Below, one piece after another: positions 26,720-35,389 of a DNA stretch of 64,000 bases (position 1 is the first letter of the stretch; every line of letters begins with the position of its first letter). This stretch comes from an uncultured Lachnobacterium sp. GTDB taxonomy: Bacteria > Bacillota > Clostridia > Lachnospirales > Lachnospiraceae. The translations under genes and the position numbers were made by a program. The stretch lies in assembly GCA_900546625.1 (NCBI GenBank), contig URDU01000002.1:1-64000 (forward strand), given 5' to 3'. Below the pieces are notes generated by a model. It was given only the letters and a program-made list of their open reading frames with translations, made no database searches and was not told the DNA's origin.

Positions 26720-27691
26720 ATGGCAAAAGAGATTAACACAATAGGTGTACTTACAAGTGGTGGTGACGCACCGGGAATGAACGCAGCGATTCGTGCCGTT
26801 GTTCGTCAGGCTCTCTCAAAGGGCAAGAAGGTTAAAGGAATCAAGAGAGGATACGCAGGTCTGTTAAATGAAGAGATCGTGGATATGGATTCAAAGAGCG
26901 TTTCAGACACAATCTCACGCGGTGGTACAATCTTACAGACAGCCAGATGTAAGGAGTTCGTTACAGCAGAGGGACAGCAGAAGGGTGCTGAGATCTGCAA
27001 GAAGCATGGCATCGATGCTATCGTAGTTATCGGTGGTGACGGATCCTTCCAGGGTGCACAGAAGCTTGCTGCACTTGGCATCAACACAATCGGTCTTCCT
27101 GGCACAATCGACCTTGATATCGCATGTACAGATTACACAATCGGTTTCGATACAGCCTGCAACACAGCTATGGAGGCTATTGACAAGGTACGTGATACAT
27201 CTACATCACACGAGAGATGCTCAATCATCGAGGTTATGGGACGTGGAGCAGGATACATCGCATTATGGTGTGGTCTTGCAAACGGCGCTGAGGAAGTATT
27301 ACTTCCTGAGAAGTATGACAACAACCTTGAGGCACTCATCAAGAGAGTAGCTAATGCAAGAGAGCTCGGCAAGCAGCATTACATCATCATCAATGCTGAG
27401 GGTGTAGGACATTCACAGGAGATGGCTAAGGAAATCGAGGCTGCAACAGGCATCGAGACACGTGCAACTATCCTTGGACATATGCAAAGAGGTGGAAGCC
27501 CATCATGCAAGGATCGTGTATACGCTACAATCATGGGCGCTATGGCAGTTGATTTACTCTGCGAGGGCAAGTCAAACAGAGTTGTTGCACACAAGGATGG
27601 CAATTTCGTGGATTTCGATATCGACGAGGCACTTGCTATGAAGAAGAGCGTAGACGAGTACATGTACGATATCTCTAAATCTCTGGTTTAG
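26720..27691 (+). CDS. pfkA: 6-phosphofructokinase
   Basis: This 323-residue glycolytic kinase makes fructose-1,6-bisphosphate. It has the N-terminal GVLTSGGDAPGMNAAIRAVV, the GGDGSFQGA phosphoryl-donor loop with Gly (ATP type, not the Asp of PPi enzymes), the catalytic loop PGTIDLDI (residues 127-134) and GHMQRGGSPS. The residue between the two aspartates is Leu where PfkA usually has Asn (TIDND). The two Asp residues are retained. The start at 26720 is chosen for GGAGG 9 nt upstream; the frame extends 5 codons upstream. It sits behind dnaE with a short AT-rich gap. Confidence 0.95.
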   Translation: MAKEINTIGVLTSGGDAPGMNAAIRAVVRQALSKGKKVKGIKRGYAGLLNEEIVDMDSKSVSDTISRGGTILQTARCKEFVTAEGQQKGAEICKKHGIDAIVVIGGDGSFQGAQKLAALGINTIGLPGTIDLDIACTDYTIGFDTACNTAMEAIDKVRDTSTSHERCSIIEVMGRGAGYIALWCGLANGAEEVLLPEKYDNNLEALIKRVANARELGKQHYIIINAEGVGHSQEMAKEIEAATGIETRATILGHMQRGGSPSCKDRVYATIMGAMAVDLLCEGKSNRVVAHKDGNFVDFDIDEALAMKKSVDEYMYDISKSLV

Positions 27692-27717
27692 TATCTAGTA
27701 TAATTATAATAAACATG

Positions 27718-27781
27718 AATGCCCTTGTATCCGGCACATCAAATGCAGGTAATTGCGTGCATGTGCCGGTGCAGGGGCATT
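27718..27781 (+). terminator. long hairpin after pfkA
   Basis: Nested stems AATGCCC/GGGCATT (outer) and CCGGCACAT/ATGTGCCGG (inner) with a loop of about 21 nt. No clear T-run follows, so it may be a transcript-end or processing structure. Confidence 0.5.
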
Positions 27782-27906
27782 TATGCATTCGGTGAACGAT
27801 GAATGCGCATAGGTATCAGCCGCAGGTCTATCATATGTGTAAGCATATGATGTAGTGAAAATCACTGGCAGTAGGATAATATACATCGATATAGGAAGAG
27901 AAGAAA

Positions 27907-28698
27907 ATGATTACAAGTGCATCAAACAAAAATATAAAAAATGTGCAGGCTCTTTTAAGCAAGGCAAAGGAGCGGAAAAAGCAGGGCGTATTCGTGGTCG
28001 AGGGCCCAAAGATGAGCTTTGAGGCGCCATATGACTGGGTAAGTGCCATATATATGTCTGAATCATTTTTTAATGATGACAGATTTAAGGAAGAGAAAAA
28101 GCGCTTCCTTGACAAAACAGAAATAGTGAGCGACTCAGTGTTTAAGAGTATGTCTGATACGCAGACTCCACAGGGTGTGCTTGCGATAGTAAGGATGCCG
28201 CACTATGAGATAGATGACCTGTTTAAGGGAGATAAAACAGAGCTTCTTGTGCTTGAGAGCATACAGGATCCGGGAAACTTAGGGACCATGATCCGTACCG
28301 GTGAGGGCGCAGGAGTAAGCGGTATCATAATGAACCGTACGACAGTGGACATTTTTAATCCTAAGACTGTGCGCTCCACAATGGGTTCACTCTACCGTGT
28401 GCCGTTTTATATCACAGATGACCTTCCAAAGACTATAGAGTATGCAAAGTCAAAAGGAGTTTCTCTCTACGCAGCCCATTTAAAGGGAAAGTGTTCCTAC
28501 GACAGACCGGACTACACCGGAGCATGCGGTTTTATGATAGGAAATGAGGGCAATGGTCTGTCGGACGAGATAGCAGACATGGCAGACACATACATCCGCA
28601 TCCCTATGGAGGGCGCGGTGGAGTCACTTAATGCCGCAATATCAGCTACTTTGCTCATGTATGAGTGCAACCGTCAGAGAAGGCTTTTGGGAGAATAA
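27907..28698 (+). CDS. TrmH/SpoU-family RNA 2'-O-ribose methyltransferase
   Basis: This 263-residue protein has an N-terminal substrate-binding domain (ITSASNKNIKNVQALLSKAK) and a SPOUT knot with the three SpoU motifs: LVLESIQDPGNLGTMIRTGE, GFMIGNEGNGLS, and IPMEGAVESLNAAISATLLM. It should methylate a ribose in 23S rRNA or tRNA using SAM, and the closest described relatives are RlmB/YsgA types. The exact nucleotide is unknown. A GAAGAGAAG-type site precedes the ATG. The next gene starts 1 bp after its stop. Confidence 0.9.
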   Translation: MITSASNKNIKNVQALLSKAKERKKQGVFVVEGPKMSFEAPYDWVSAIYMSESFFNDDRFKEEKKRFLDKTEIVSDSVFKSMSDTQTPQGVLAIVRMPHYEIDDLFKGDKTELLVLESIQDPGNLGTMIRTGEGAGVSGIIMNRTTVDIFNPKTVRSTMGSLYRVPFYITDDLPKTIEYAKSKGVSLYAAHLKGKCSYDRPDYTGACGFMIGNEGNGLSDEIADMADTYIRIPMEGAVESLNAAISATLLMYECNRQRRLLGE

Positions 28699-28699
28699 T

Positions 28700-28963
28700 A
28701 TGCGTATTTGGTTTAAGATTTATACTGACACGCACCTGATGCGTGATATTACAATAGAAAATGACAGTGACGATACACGTACACACAAGATTTTTAAGGC
28801 TCTTGAGGATGCCTGCCTTGCATTTGATCTGGGAAAGCCCATCTGGCTTGACAGCAACGTAAGTGATTTCAAGAGGCATGGAAAGACCCGTTTTACGAAG
28901 GATAATTTTGTGGAGGATATTGACTTTGATTTTCTCGAGATGCATATCATCGAGGAGGATTGA
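28700..28963 (+). CDS. small acidic protein of unknown function
   Basis: This 87-residue protein begins RIWFKIYTDTHLMRDITIEN and ends with an acidic stretch (VEDIDFDFLEMHIIEED). I do not recognise a named family. A similar short conserved protein beside TrmH-type genes is plausible in this group. The ATG at 28700 overlaps the methyltransferase operon tightly (1-bp gap, with TTGGGAGAA upstream), so co-translation is likely. The open frame extends back to 28631, but that part lies inside the methyltransferase gene. Confidence 0.65.
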   Translation: MRIWFKIYTDTHLMRDITIENDSDDTRTHKIFKALEDACLAFDLGKPIWLDSNVSDFKRHGKTRFTKDNFVEDIDFDFLEMHIIEED

Positions 28964-28986
28964 TGCCTCATTATGGATATGATGAC

Positions 28987-29253
28987 GGTCCGCACGCTGC
29001 AGGCACGGCGACACACACGTACTCTCTCGTTCGCTACGCTACGCCATTAAGAATCTGTAGGAATTATGTCTTTTGGTTTTCTATGCTTGACGAAACCGGC
29101 TTTTATGCGCCGTCCATGGCGCATAACGCCTTGCCCCGGCGTCCATGCCGGTGCATTTCTGGTTGTGAAGCATAATTCAACAGCTTCTAAACGGCTTCGC
29201 TATGCGCTTACGAGAGAGTACGTTTGCGCCGCCGTGCCTGCAGTGTGCGGACC
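28987..29253. repeat. 267-bp imperfect palindrome between the small acidic gene and relQ
   Basis: Outer arms 28987-29029 and 29211-29253 pair over 43 bp with a few mismatches (GGTCCGCAC-GCTGCAGGCAC on the left). Inner arms remain alignable, for example GAATTATG and GGTTTTCTATGC against their partners, with a core that contains ATGCGCC/GGCGCAT and CCGGC/GCCGG hairpins. It shares the architecture but no obvious sequence with the palindrome at 22629-23125. No coding potential is convincing within it. Confidence 0.8.
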
Positions 29254-29305
29254 TGTGCACATAAAAATATACAAGAATTAAAAATATATAAATAATGGGT
29301 ATAAT

Positions 29306-29336
29306 TTGCCAATTATGCGAATAAATATGCTATAAT
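29306..29336 (+). promoter_or_regulatory. possible promoter of relQ
   Basis: TTGCCA (29306-29311), 19-bp spacer, TATAAT (29331-29336). A second TATAAT lies at 29300-29305. Confidence 0.4.
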
Positions 29337-29386
29337 TGATTTATGGTAATTGTAAATCAGGTGAATATATCACATGGAGGTTTTTA

Positions 29387-30061
29387 ATGGAACAAGAGTT
29401 TGCGGAGGGCATCGATAGCTGGGAGACTATGATGTTTCTATACAATTCTGCACTGAAAGAGGTCAATACGAAGCTCGAGATACTAAATGACGAGTTCGTT
29501 CACATACATAATTATAATCCGATAGAGTACATAAAGTCGCGTATCAAGACTCCGGAGAGCATAGTTAAGAAGCTCAAAAAGGGCGGCTACGAGAGCACCA
29601 TAGAGAATATGGTCACATATGTAAAGGACATAGCGGGCATCAGAATCGTGTGCTCGTTCACATCCGATATATACCGGCTTGCTGAGATGATCGGTAGGCA
29701 GAATGATCTGACTGTCATATCGGTAAAGGACTATATGAAGCATCCGAAGGCAAGTGGCTATAAGAGCTACCACATGATAGTTTCGGTGCCTATTTTCCTT
29801 TCAAACAAGGTGGTTGACACAAAGGTTGAGATACAGATCCGTACAATAGCTATGGATTTCTGGGCAAGCCTTGAGCACAAGATATATTACAAGTTCGAGG
29901 GCAATGCTCCGGATTATATCAGCCGCGATCTGCGTGAGTGTGCAGGTATCGTAGGGCAGCTTGATGCAAAGATGCTTTCGCTCAATGAGGCAATCCTTGA
30001 GGAAAAGGAGAAGCAGGAGCATGAGAGGGAGGAGAAAATACGAGAAGATGAACATCATTAA
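29387..30061 (+). CDS. small alarmone synthetase (RelQ/YjbM-type GTP pyrophosphokinase)
   Basis: This 224-residue protein consists of a single RelA/SpoT synthetase domain. It contains IKSRIKTPESIVKKLKKGGY (G-loop region), VKDIAGIRIVCSF, KHPKASGYKSYHMIV and VEIQIRTIAMDFWASLEHKIYYK. There is no hydrolase HD domain, no TGS and no ACT domain, so it is a small (p)ppGpp synthetase. The C-terminal helix is highly charged. The start at 29387 follows a perfect GGAGG; the frame is open from 29336. Its 3' end overlaps the ABC-F gene by 14 bp, pointing to one ribosome-stress operon. Confidence 0.9.
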   Translation: MEQEFAEGIDSWETMMFLYNSALKEVNTKLEILNDEFVHIHNYNPIEYIKSRIKTPESIVKKLKKGGYESTIENMVTYVKDIAGIRIVCSFTSDIYRLAEMIGRQNDLTVISVKDYMKHPKASGYKSYHMIVSVPIFLSNKVVDTKVEIQIRTIAMDFWASLEHKIYYKFEGNAPDYISRDLRECAGIVGQLDAKMLSLNEAILEEKEKQEHEREEKIREDEHH

Positions 30062-31928
30062 TGTTGAAAATATAACAAAGTCATATACGAGAAGGAAGCT
30101 TTTTTCTAAAGCTTCCTTTTATGTGCAGGAAAATGAAAAAATCGGTATCATAGGTATAAATGGTACAGGAAAGTCTACACTTTTAAAGATTGTGGCAGGT
30201 GATGAAGAGCCGGATGAGGGTACTGTCACCACAGCAAATCATATAGTGATAAACTATCTGTCGCAGAATCCGGAGTTTGACCCGGATGAGACAGCGCTTG
30301 AGCATGTGATGAGCCGTGTGGTTACCTCGCAGCTCGATGAGGACATGCGCTGGAGTATAGAAAGTGATGCAAAGTCGCTTCTTATGAAGCTTGATATCAC
30401 AGATATGACGCAAAAGACCGGTGAGCTCTCAGGAGGTCAGAGAAAGAGGCTTGCGCTTGCAACAGTCGTACTTAAGCCATGTGATGTACTGATACTTGAT
30501 GAGCCGACTAACCACTTAGACTATGAGATGGTTGAGTGGCTGGAGGATTATCTGCGTCGTTTCAGGGGCGCAATCATTATGATCACACATGACCGCTATT
30601 TCCTCGATAGTGTCTGCAACAGAATCGTGGAGGTGGACAAAGGACAGACCTACAGCTATGACACAAATTACTCAGGCTTTCTTGAGCTTAAGGCAGCCAG
30701 AGAGGAGAGTGAGAGGGCAAGTGAGCGTAAGCGCCAGTCCATCCTCAGAAAGGAAATAGAGTGGATGCAGCGCGGTGCAAGAGCTCGTTCCACAAAGCAG
30801 AAGGCGCACATCCAAAGGTATGAGGCTCTGCGAGACCAAAAAGGACCACAGACAGACGGAAAAGTTGAGCTTTCATCGGTTTCATCACGTATGGGAAGGA
30901 CAACCATAGAGCTTCATGACATTTCAAAGGCATACGGAGATATCGTCTGTGTAAAGGATTTTACGTATATTTTCCTGAAAAATGACCGTATCGGTTTTGT
31001 AGGCAAAAACGGCTGCGGAAAGTCCACGCTCATGAAGATAATCGCCGGTTTTATCGAGCCCGATTCAGGGGAGGTAGAGATAGGACAGACGATAAAGATA
31101 GGATATTTCGGACAGGAAGTGGATATAGAGCCTGAGCTTCGAGTGATAGATTATGTGAAGGAAGCTGCCGAATTTGTGCGCACAGCAGACGGACTCGTGT
31201 CAGCATCTGCCATGCTCGAGAGGTTTTTATTCCCACCGGAGCAGCAGTACAGCCCTGTGGGAAAGCTCTCAGGTGGAGAAAAGAGAAGACTTTATCTGCT
31301 TCGTGTGCTGATGAGCGCACCGAATGTACTGATACTTGACGAGCCGACCAATGACCTTGATGTCGAGACGCTGGCTATTTTAGAGGATTATCTGGATGGC
31401 TATGACGGAATAGTCATCACTGTATCCCATGACAGGTATTTCCTTGACAGGATTGCAAAGCGTATTTTTGCATTTGAGGGAGCCGGAAAAATCGTACAGT
31501 ATGAGGGCGGATACACCGACTATATGAATAAACGCCCACAGCCTGTGTCAGGAAAAGCCGTATCAGAAAATGCAGCATCCACAGGAGCAGCCGCAGCAGG
31601 CTCTCAGGGAAATACAGCATCAGATGATACAGACGCAAAAGAAGCCCGGAAGAAGAAATCCATGGAAACCTGGGGCCATGAGAAAAAGCTCAAATTTACC
31701 TACAAGGAGCAAAAAGAGTACGAGACAATAGAGGCTGACATAGAAAAGCTCGAAACACGTCTTTCTGAGATAGATGATGAGATGGTAAAAAATGCCACTA
31801 ACTTTGGTAAGTTAAACGAACTCACAAAGGAAAAGGAAGACCTCGAGGAACAGCTGATGGAGAAAATGGAGCGCTGGGAGTATCTCGAGGATCTGGCGCA
31901 GAAAATTGCAAATTTGACAACTTCTTGA
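30048..31928 (+). CDS. ABC-F family ATPase (ribosome-associated translation factor)
   Basis: This 626-residue soluble protein has two ABC cassettes: Walker A GINGTGKST with signature LSGGQRKRL, then GKNGCGKST with LSGGEKRRL. Each is followed by ILDEPTNHLD or ILDEPTNDLD. A basic linker rich in R/K/E lies between them, and a C-terminal coiled coil (EADIEKLETRLSEIDDEM) follows. There are no transmembrane segments, so it is not a transporter. ABC-F proteins act on the ribosome, some rescuing stalled translation and some protecting it from antibiotics. The domain set resembles Uup/YdiF types. The start at 30048 is inside the relQ 3' end. Confidence 0.92.
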   Translation: MNIINVENITKSYTRRKLFSKASFYVQENEKIGIIGINGTGKSTLLKIVAGDEEPDEGTVTTANHIVINYLSQNPEFDPDETALEHVMSRVVTSQLDEDMRWSIESDAKSLLMKLDITDMTQKTGELSGGQRKRLALATVVLKPCDVLILDEPTNHLDYEMVEWLEDYLRRFRGAIIMITHDRYFLDSVCNRIVEVDKGQTYSYDTNYSGFLELKAAREESERASERKRQSILRKEIEWMQRGARARSTKQKAHIQRYEALRDQKGPQTDGKVELSSVSSRMGRTTIELHDISKAYGDIVCVKDFTYIFLKNDRIGFVGKNGCGKSTLMKIIAGFIEPDSGEVEIGQTIKIGYFGQEVDIEPELRVIDYVKEAAEFVRTADGLVSASAMLERFLFPPEQQYSPVGKLSGGEKRRLYLLRVLMSAPNVLILDEPTNDLDVETLAILEDYLDGYDGIVITVSHDRYFLDRIAKRIFAFEGAGKIVQYEGGYTDYMNKRPQPVSGKAVSENAASTGAAAAGSQGNTASDDTDAKEARKKKSMETWGHEKKLKFTYKEQKEYETIEADIEKLETRLSEIDDEMVKNATNFGKLNELTKEKEDLEEQLMEKMERWEYLEDLAQKIANLTTS

Positions 31929-31968
31929 CTTTTATTCCTTACACTATACCCTGTAAGGAGGAATTACA

Positions 31969-32646
31969 ATGGCATACAAAATATTAATAGTAGATGATGA
32001 AAAAATGATGACGGAGCTGCTTTCGGATCACCTGAGGGATTGTGGTTATGATACGATAACAGCAAATTGCAGCAGACAGGCTGTGGAAATGTTACCTAAG
32101 CAGCCCAATCTTATCATTTTGGATATTAACATGCCGGATATGAACGGTTTAGAACTGTGTAAAAATATACGAAGCCACATTAATTGTCCGATAATATTTG
32201 TTACTGCGCGGATCAGTGAGCAGGATAAAATAAACGGACTGCAATACGGTGGTGATGATTACATCACAAAACCCTTCAGTCTGAATGAGCTGACTGCAAG
32301 AGTCGCAGCACATTTGCGACGTGATGAGCGAAACAAAGGACGTACTGCGGTTCTTACATCTAATAATCTGATAGTCAATCTTTCGGAGAGAGCGGTATTT
32401 TATGGTGATACTGTCGTTCCATTTTCAAAGAGAGAATTTGATATTATAGAATTTCTTATGACAAATGCGAATCAGGTGTTTGACAAAGAGCGTATCTATG
32501 AAGCTGTGTGGGGATATGATGCCGAGGGAGACAGCAATGTCATAAAGGAGCACATACGCAAGATACGTGGAAAATTAAATGAGATAACAGGGCAGGATTA
32601 TATAGAAACAATCTGGGGTGTGGGTTACAAATGGAAACGCTTATAA
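31969..32646 (+). CDS. OmpR/PhoB-family response regulator
   Basis: This 225-residue protein has a receiver domain with phospho-acceptor Asp52 (NLIILDINMPDMNG), switch residues in FVTARI and Lys in ITKPFS. It is followed by a winged-helix DNA-binding domain (VPFSKREFDIIEFLMTNANQVFDKERI). A GGAGG site precedes the ATG. It overlaps the kinase gene by 16 bp, making an operon with the kinase, lipoprotein and ABC exporter genes. Its target promoter is not obvious. The short gap upstream of it may carry autoregulatory sites. Confidence 0.93.
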   Translation: MAYKILIVDDEKMMTELLSDHLRDCGYDTITANCSRQAVEMLPKQPNLIILDINMPDMNGLELCKNIRSHINCPIIFVTARISEQDKINGLQYGGDDYITKPFSLNELTARVAAHLRRDERNKGRTAVLTSNNLIVNLSERAVFYGDTVVPFSKREFDIIEFLMTNANQVFDKERIYEAVWGYDAEGDSNVIKEHIRKIRGKLNEITGQDYIETIWGVGYKWKRL

Positions 32647-33914
32647 AAAAATTAAACAATTTATCTCTGCGCAAATATTTTGTGGTAAGTGTTCTTGCAA
32701 CTCTTGTAATAATAGTCCTGCTCTCATCATTTACAATCTGGGGCTGCATGTCATTTCGAAAATATCTGCTGCCGGATTCAAACAATGTTTTTCTTAAGGT
32801 TTACCGGACATATGAGGATGGAAGTGAAGTATCTTATTCCATCAGGGTTAAGGTTGGAGAAGAGGGGGCAGAGTTGCCTGTTATTACGGCAGATGATAAG
32901 GCTGCAAAGAAACCTGTAGAAACAAGATATGCAATACAGCGCATTGAAAACAGTGTAGACTCATTATCTCCCAAAAGAAAAATGGCATATCATTTTTGTG
33001 GTGCTGCTATGGTAGTGATTCCCATTATATTCTCAATAGCTGGTATATTGTTATGCGGATTTTTCTTTTACAGGCGTAAGCTTCAACTGCCGCTTGGGAA
33101 GCTGTCAGAAGCAACACAGCAGATATTAGATCAAAATCTGGATTTTAACTTGCGCTATGACAGTGAGGATGAAATGGGAGTGTTGTGCAACTCATTCGAG
33201 CAGATGAGACTTAAGCTCAGTGAGAATTACCGCGAAATGTGGAATATGCTTGAGGAAAGAAGACTATTGCAGGCGTCAATAGCTCATGATCTGCGAAATC
33301 CTATAGCTGTTATAGAGGGATATACTGAATATCTGCAGCTCAACCTGAAAAAAGGAAGGCTTAGTGAGCAGAGAATATTAAAAATTGCAGAAAACATAAA
33401 TATGTCAGCTAAACGGCTGGATAATTATACGGAGTCGGTGCGCACCCTAAACCAAATGGAGGATATAGAGTTAAAAAGGCAAAAAATAAGTGTTTCTGAT
33501 CTGCTTAGCGATATAGAGGATGACTTTAAAATCATAGCGCAAAAGAAAAATATTGATTTCAGGATAAGTACGTTACTTTCCAATGAAGAAATATGCATTG
33601 ATACCTCTGTATTGTATCGTGTGCTTGAGAATGTTTTTAATAATGCAATGAGATATGCAAAGCAGCGTATAAATCTGGATGTTTCATTGAATGGTCAGAA
33701 GTTATTATTTGCTATTGTCGATGATGGGGATGGATTTTCGGATGAAACTCTTTCAGAACAAAAGAAGCTGCTTCTTGCAAAAGCTTCGGAGGATGGTCAT
33801 CTGGGTATGGGACTTGCGATAAGCAGGATACTTTGCAAAAAGCATGGCGGCAGTCTTGTAATAGGCAATAATGAAATGCATAATGCCGTTGTGAAAATAA
33901 TATTTTCGGTTTGA
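32631..33914 (+). CDS. sensor histidine kinase
   Basis: This 427-residue kinase has an N-terminal transmembrane helix (near 17-38), an extracellular loop of about 80 residues, and a second helix (near 122-146). A HAMP linker follows, then a HisKA domain with His219 in SIAHDLRNPIAVIEGY and an HATPase domain with DDGDGFSDETL and GHLGMGLAISRILCKKHGG. The periplasm-facing loop is small, so it may sense with help from the adjacent lipoprotein or the ABC permease. It overlaps the response regulator gene. An intrinsic hairpin follows the stop. Confidence 0.92.
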   Translation: METLIKKLNNLSLRKYFVVSVLATLVIIVLLSSFTIWGCMSFRKYLLPDSNNVFLKVYRTYEDGSEVSYSIRVKVGEEGAELPVITADDKAAKKPVETRYAIQRIENSVDSLSPKRKMAYHFCGAAMVVIPIIFSIAGILLCGFFFYRRKLQLPLGKLSEATQQILDQNLDFNLRYDSEDEMGVLCNSFEQMRLKLSENYREMWNMLEERRLLQASIAHDLRNPIAVIEGYTEYLQLNLKKGRLSEQRILKIAENINMSAKRLDNYTESVRTLNQMEDIELKRQKISVSDLLSDIEDDFKIIAQKKNIDFRISTLLSNEEICIDTSVLYRVLENVFNNAMRYAKQRINLDVSLNGQKLLFAIVDDGDGFSDETLSEQKKLLLAKASEDGHLGMGLAISRILCKKHGGSLVIGNNEMHNAVVKIIFSV

Positions 33915-33939
33915 CTGATTTTTGACTTTTATATGATAA

Positions 33940-33972
33940 GGTCTCCTTGATAAAACAAGGAGGTCTTTTTTT
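33940..33972 (+). terminator. terminator-like hairpin enclosing the lipoprotein ribosome site
   Basis: 10-bp stem (GGTCTCCTTG / CAAGGAGGTC, two G-U pairs), loop ATAAAA, then TTTTTTT. The right arm is also the AAGGAGG ribosome site of the next gene, so it could both attenuate transcription and hide the start. Confidence 0.7.
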
Positions 33973-33973
33973 A

Positions 33974-35386
33974 ATGAGAAAAATAGCAGATATGGTTTTG
34001 ATATTTACCCTGTGTTGTTCATTTTGTGCCTGCAGCACGGGTACAAATTATAATAGCGCAACTGAGAAAGATAATGTACTGCACAAGGTAAAAAATGAAG
34101 AGTCTGACAATTCGGTTAAAAGCGTAAATCAGCAGACAGCAGGACTTAAAATATTAAATGATACAGAAACCCTTGCAAGCTGTTATACAGATGCCGGATA
34201 TTATTATCTGACAGAGGATGTTGAAGAACTTGAAAACGGTGAGTACGGTGCACACCTTATGTATATGGATTTTGCCACAAAACAGGAAATCTATTTGTGT
34301 AGCAATACAGGCTGTAAACACAATACACCGGACTGCCCGGCAGTATTTGTAATGGATGAATTTCCGATATGTACGAGTGGTATTTTTGCTTATGGGGATA
34401 AAATTTATGTGCTGAGTAAGGAAATGGATAATGAGGGCGCGGTTACGCAGGATTTTTACGATCCGGATGGACAGATGGCTGAAACAGAAGCATCACAGGC
34501 AGCACTTTATGAGATGGATACTGACGGAACAAACCGACATAAGGTTTATAGCTTTGATGTGGGACTAACGGTTGAGGATACAGTACTCGGAAACAGTGAA
34601 GGGCTTTATTTTGTCACCAAAAAGCTGTCTGAGTCTACAGCGGAGGATAGCAGAAGTGTCACAACTTCATCTGGTAAAACTCTTTTATTCTGGGATGCGG
34701 ATACCAAAAGTGCTAAGGAGATATGTAAGCTGGATTTTGATGATGGTATTACCAGAAAGATTATGGGCTGCTTTGATAATGCACTGGTATTAAGTGGTGT
34801 TGACTATGGAAAAGAGCTTACAACAGATGACTATACAATGAGTGATGATGACTGGAATGATATGTATAAAAATTCCACGGAGGTAATATCCACACTGGAT
34901 CTAAGCACCCGAAAGCTAAGTGAAAAATACTGCATAGACAATCAGACATTGCACAGCATGGCAGTTGTGGACAATACACTATACGTGTCATATAAAGATA
35001 CAGGAGAGATAAAAGCTGTAAATCTGGTAAATGGCGAAGAAAAACTGCTGTGTTCCTTTACACAGAATTATATCATGAATAAATTGGATGATATTTTGTG
35101 CTGTCAGACATGGGAGGCATCAGATGATCATACTTTTTATTTTGTTAATACAAAAACCGGTGAGATACAAAATTCACCGCTCGTGAATAAGGCTCTCGGA
35201 TGGAATTTGGATTTTAAGGCAGAGACCGGATCAAAAATTCTTGTCATATATGATTATGAATATACACCTTTGGGAGATGACTCTTATGATATTACCCAAT
35301 ACAGGTATGCACTTATAGAAAAGTCAGATCTATATGCAGGAAACGGAAATTATGAGCCGATTAAAATGATTGGAAAGGGGTGTTAA
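33974..35386 (+). CDS. lipoprotein with repetitive beta-propeller-like fold
   Basis: This 470-residue lipoprotein has a basic N-terminus, a hydrophobic core and a lipobox-like CSFCACST, so the Cys in CAC would be lipidated. The long extracellular part has repeated Tyr/Gly-rich beta units, each with patterns like YYLTEDVEELENGEYGAHL and FYFVNTKTGEI, as in DUF5050/YncE-style propellers. A pair CSNTGCKHNTPDC could bind metal or form disulfides. I do not recognise a specific function. Its place between kinase and ABC exporter suggests sensing or accessory export. The start at 33974 is chosen for the ribosome site; the frame also opens at 33947. Confidence 0.7.
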   Translation: MRKIADMVLIFTLCCSFCACSTGTNYNSATEKDNVLHKVKNEESDNSVKSVNQQTAGLKILNDTETLASCYTDAGYYYLTEDVEELENGEYGAHLMYMDFATKQEIYLCSNTGCKHNTPDCPAVFVMDEFPICTSGIFAYGDKIYVLSKEMDNEGAVTQDFYDPDGQMAETEASQAALYEMDTDGTNRHKVYSFDVGLTVEDTVLGNSEGLYFVTKKLSESTAEDSRSVTTSSGKTLLFWDADTKSAKEICKLDFDDGITRKIMGCFDNALVLSGVDYGKELTTDDYTMSDDDWNDMYKNSTEVISTLDLSTRKLSEKYCIDNQTLHSMAVVDNTLYVSYKDTGEIKAVNLVNGEEKLLCSFTQNYIMNKLDDILCCQTWEASDDHTFYFVNTKTGEIQNSPLVNKALGWNLDFKAETGSKILVIYDYEYTPLGDDSYDITQYRYALIEKSDLYAGNGNYEPIKMIGKGC

Positions 35387-35389
35387 AAG

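Noticed and set aside
28960..29281. Two 71-codon ORFs after the small acidic gene
   Set aside because: Both fall within the 267-bp palindrome and have no ribosome site or family.
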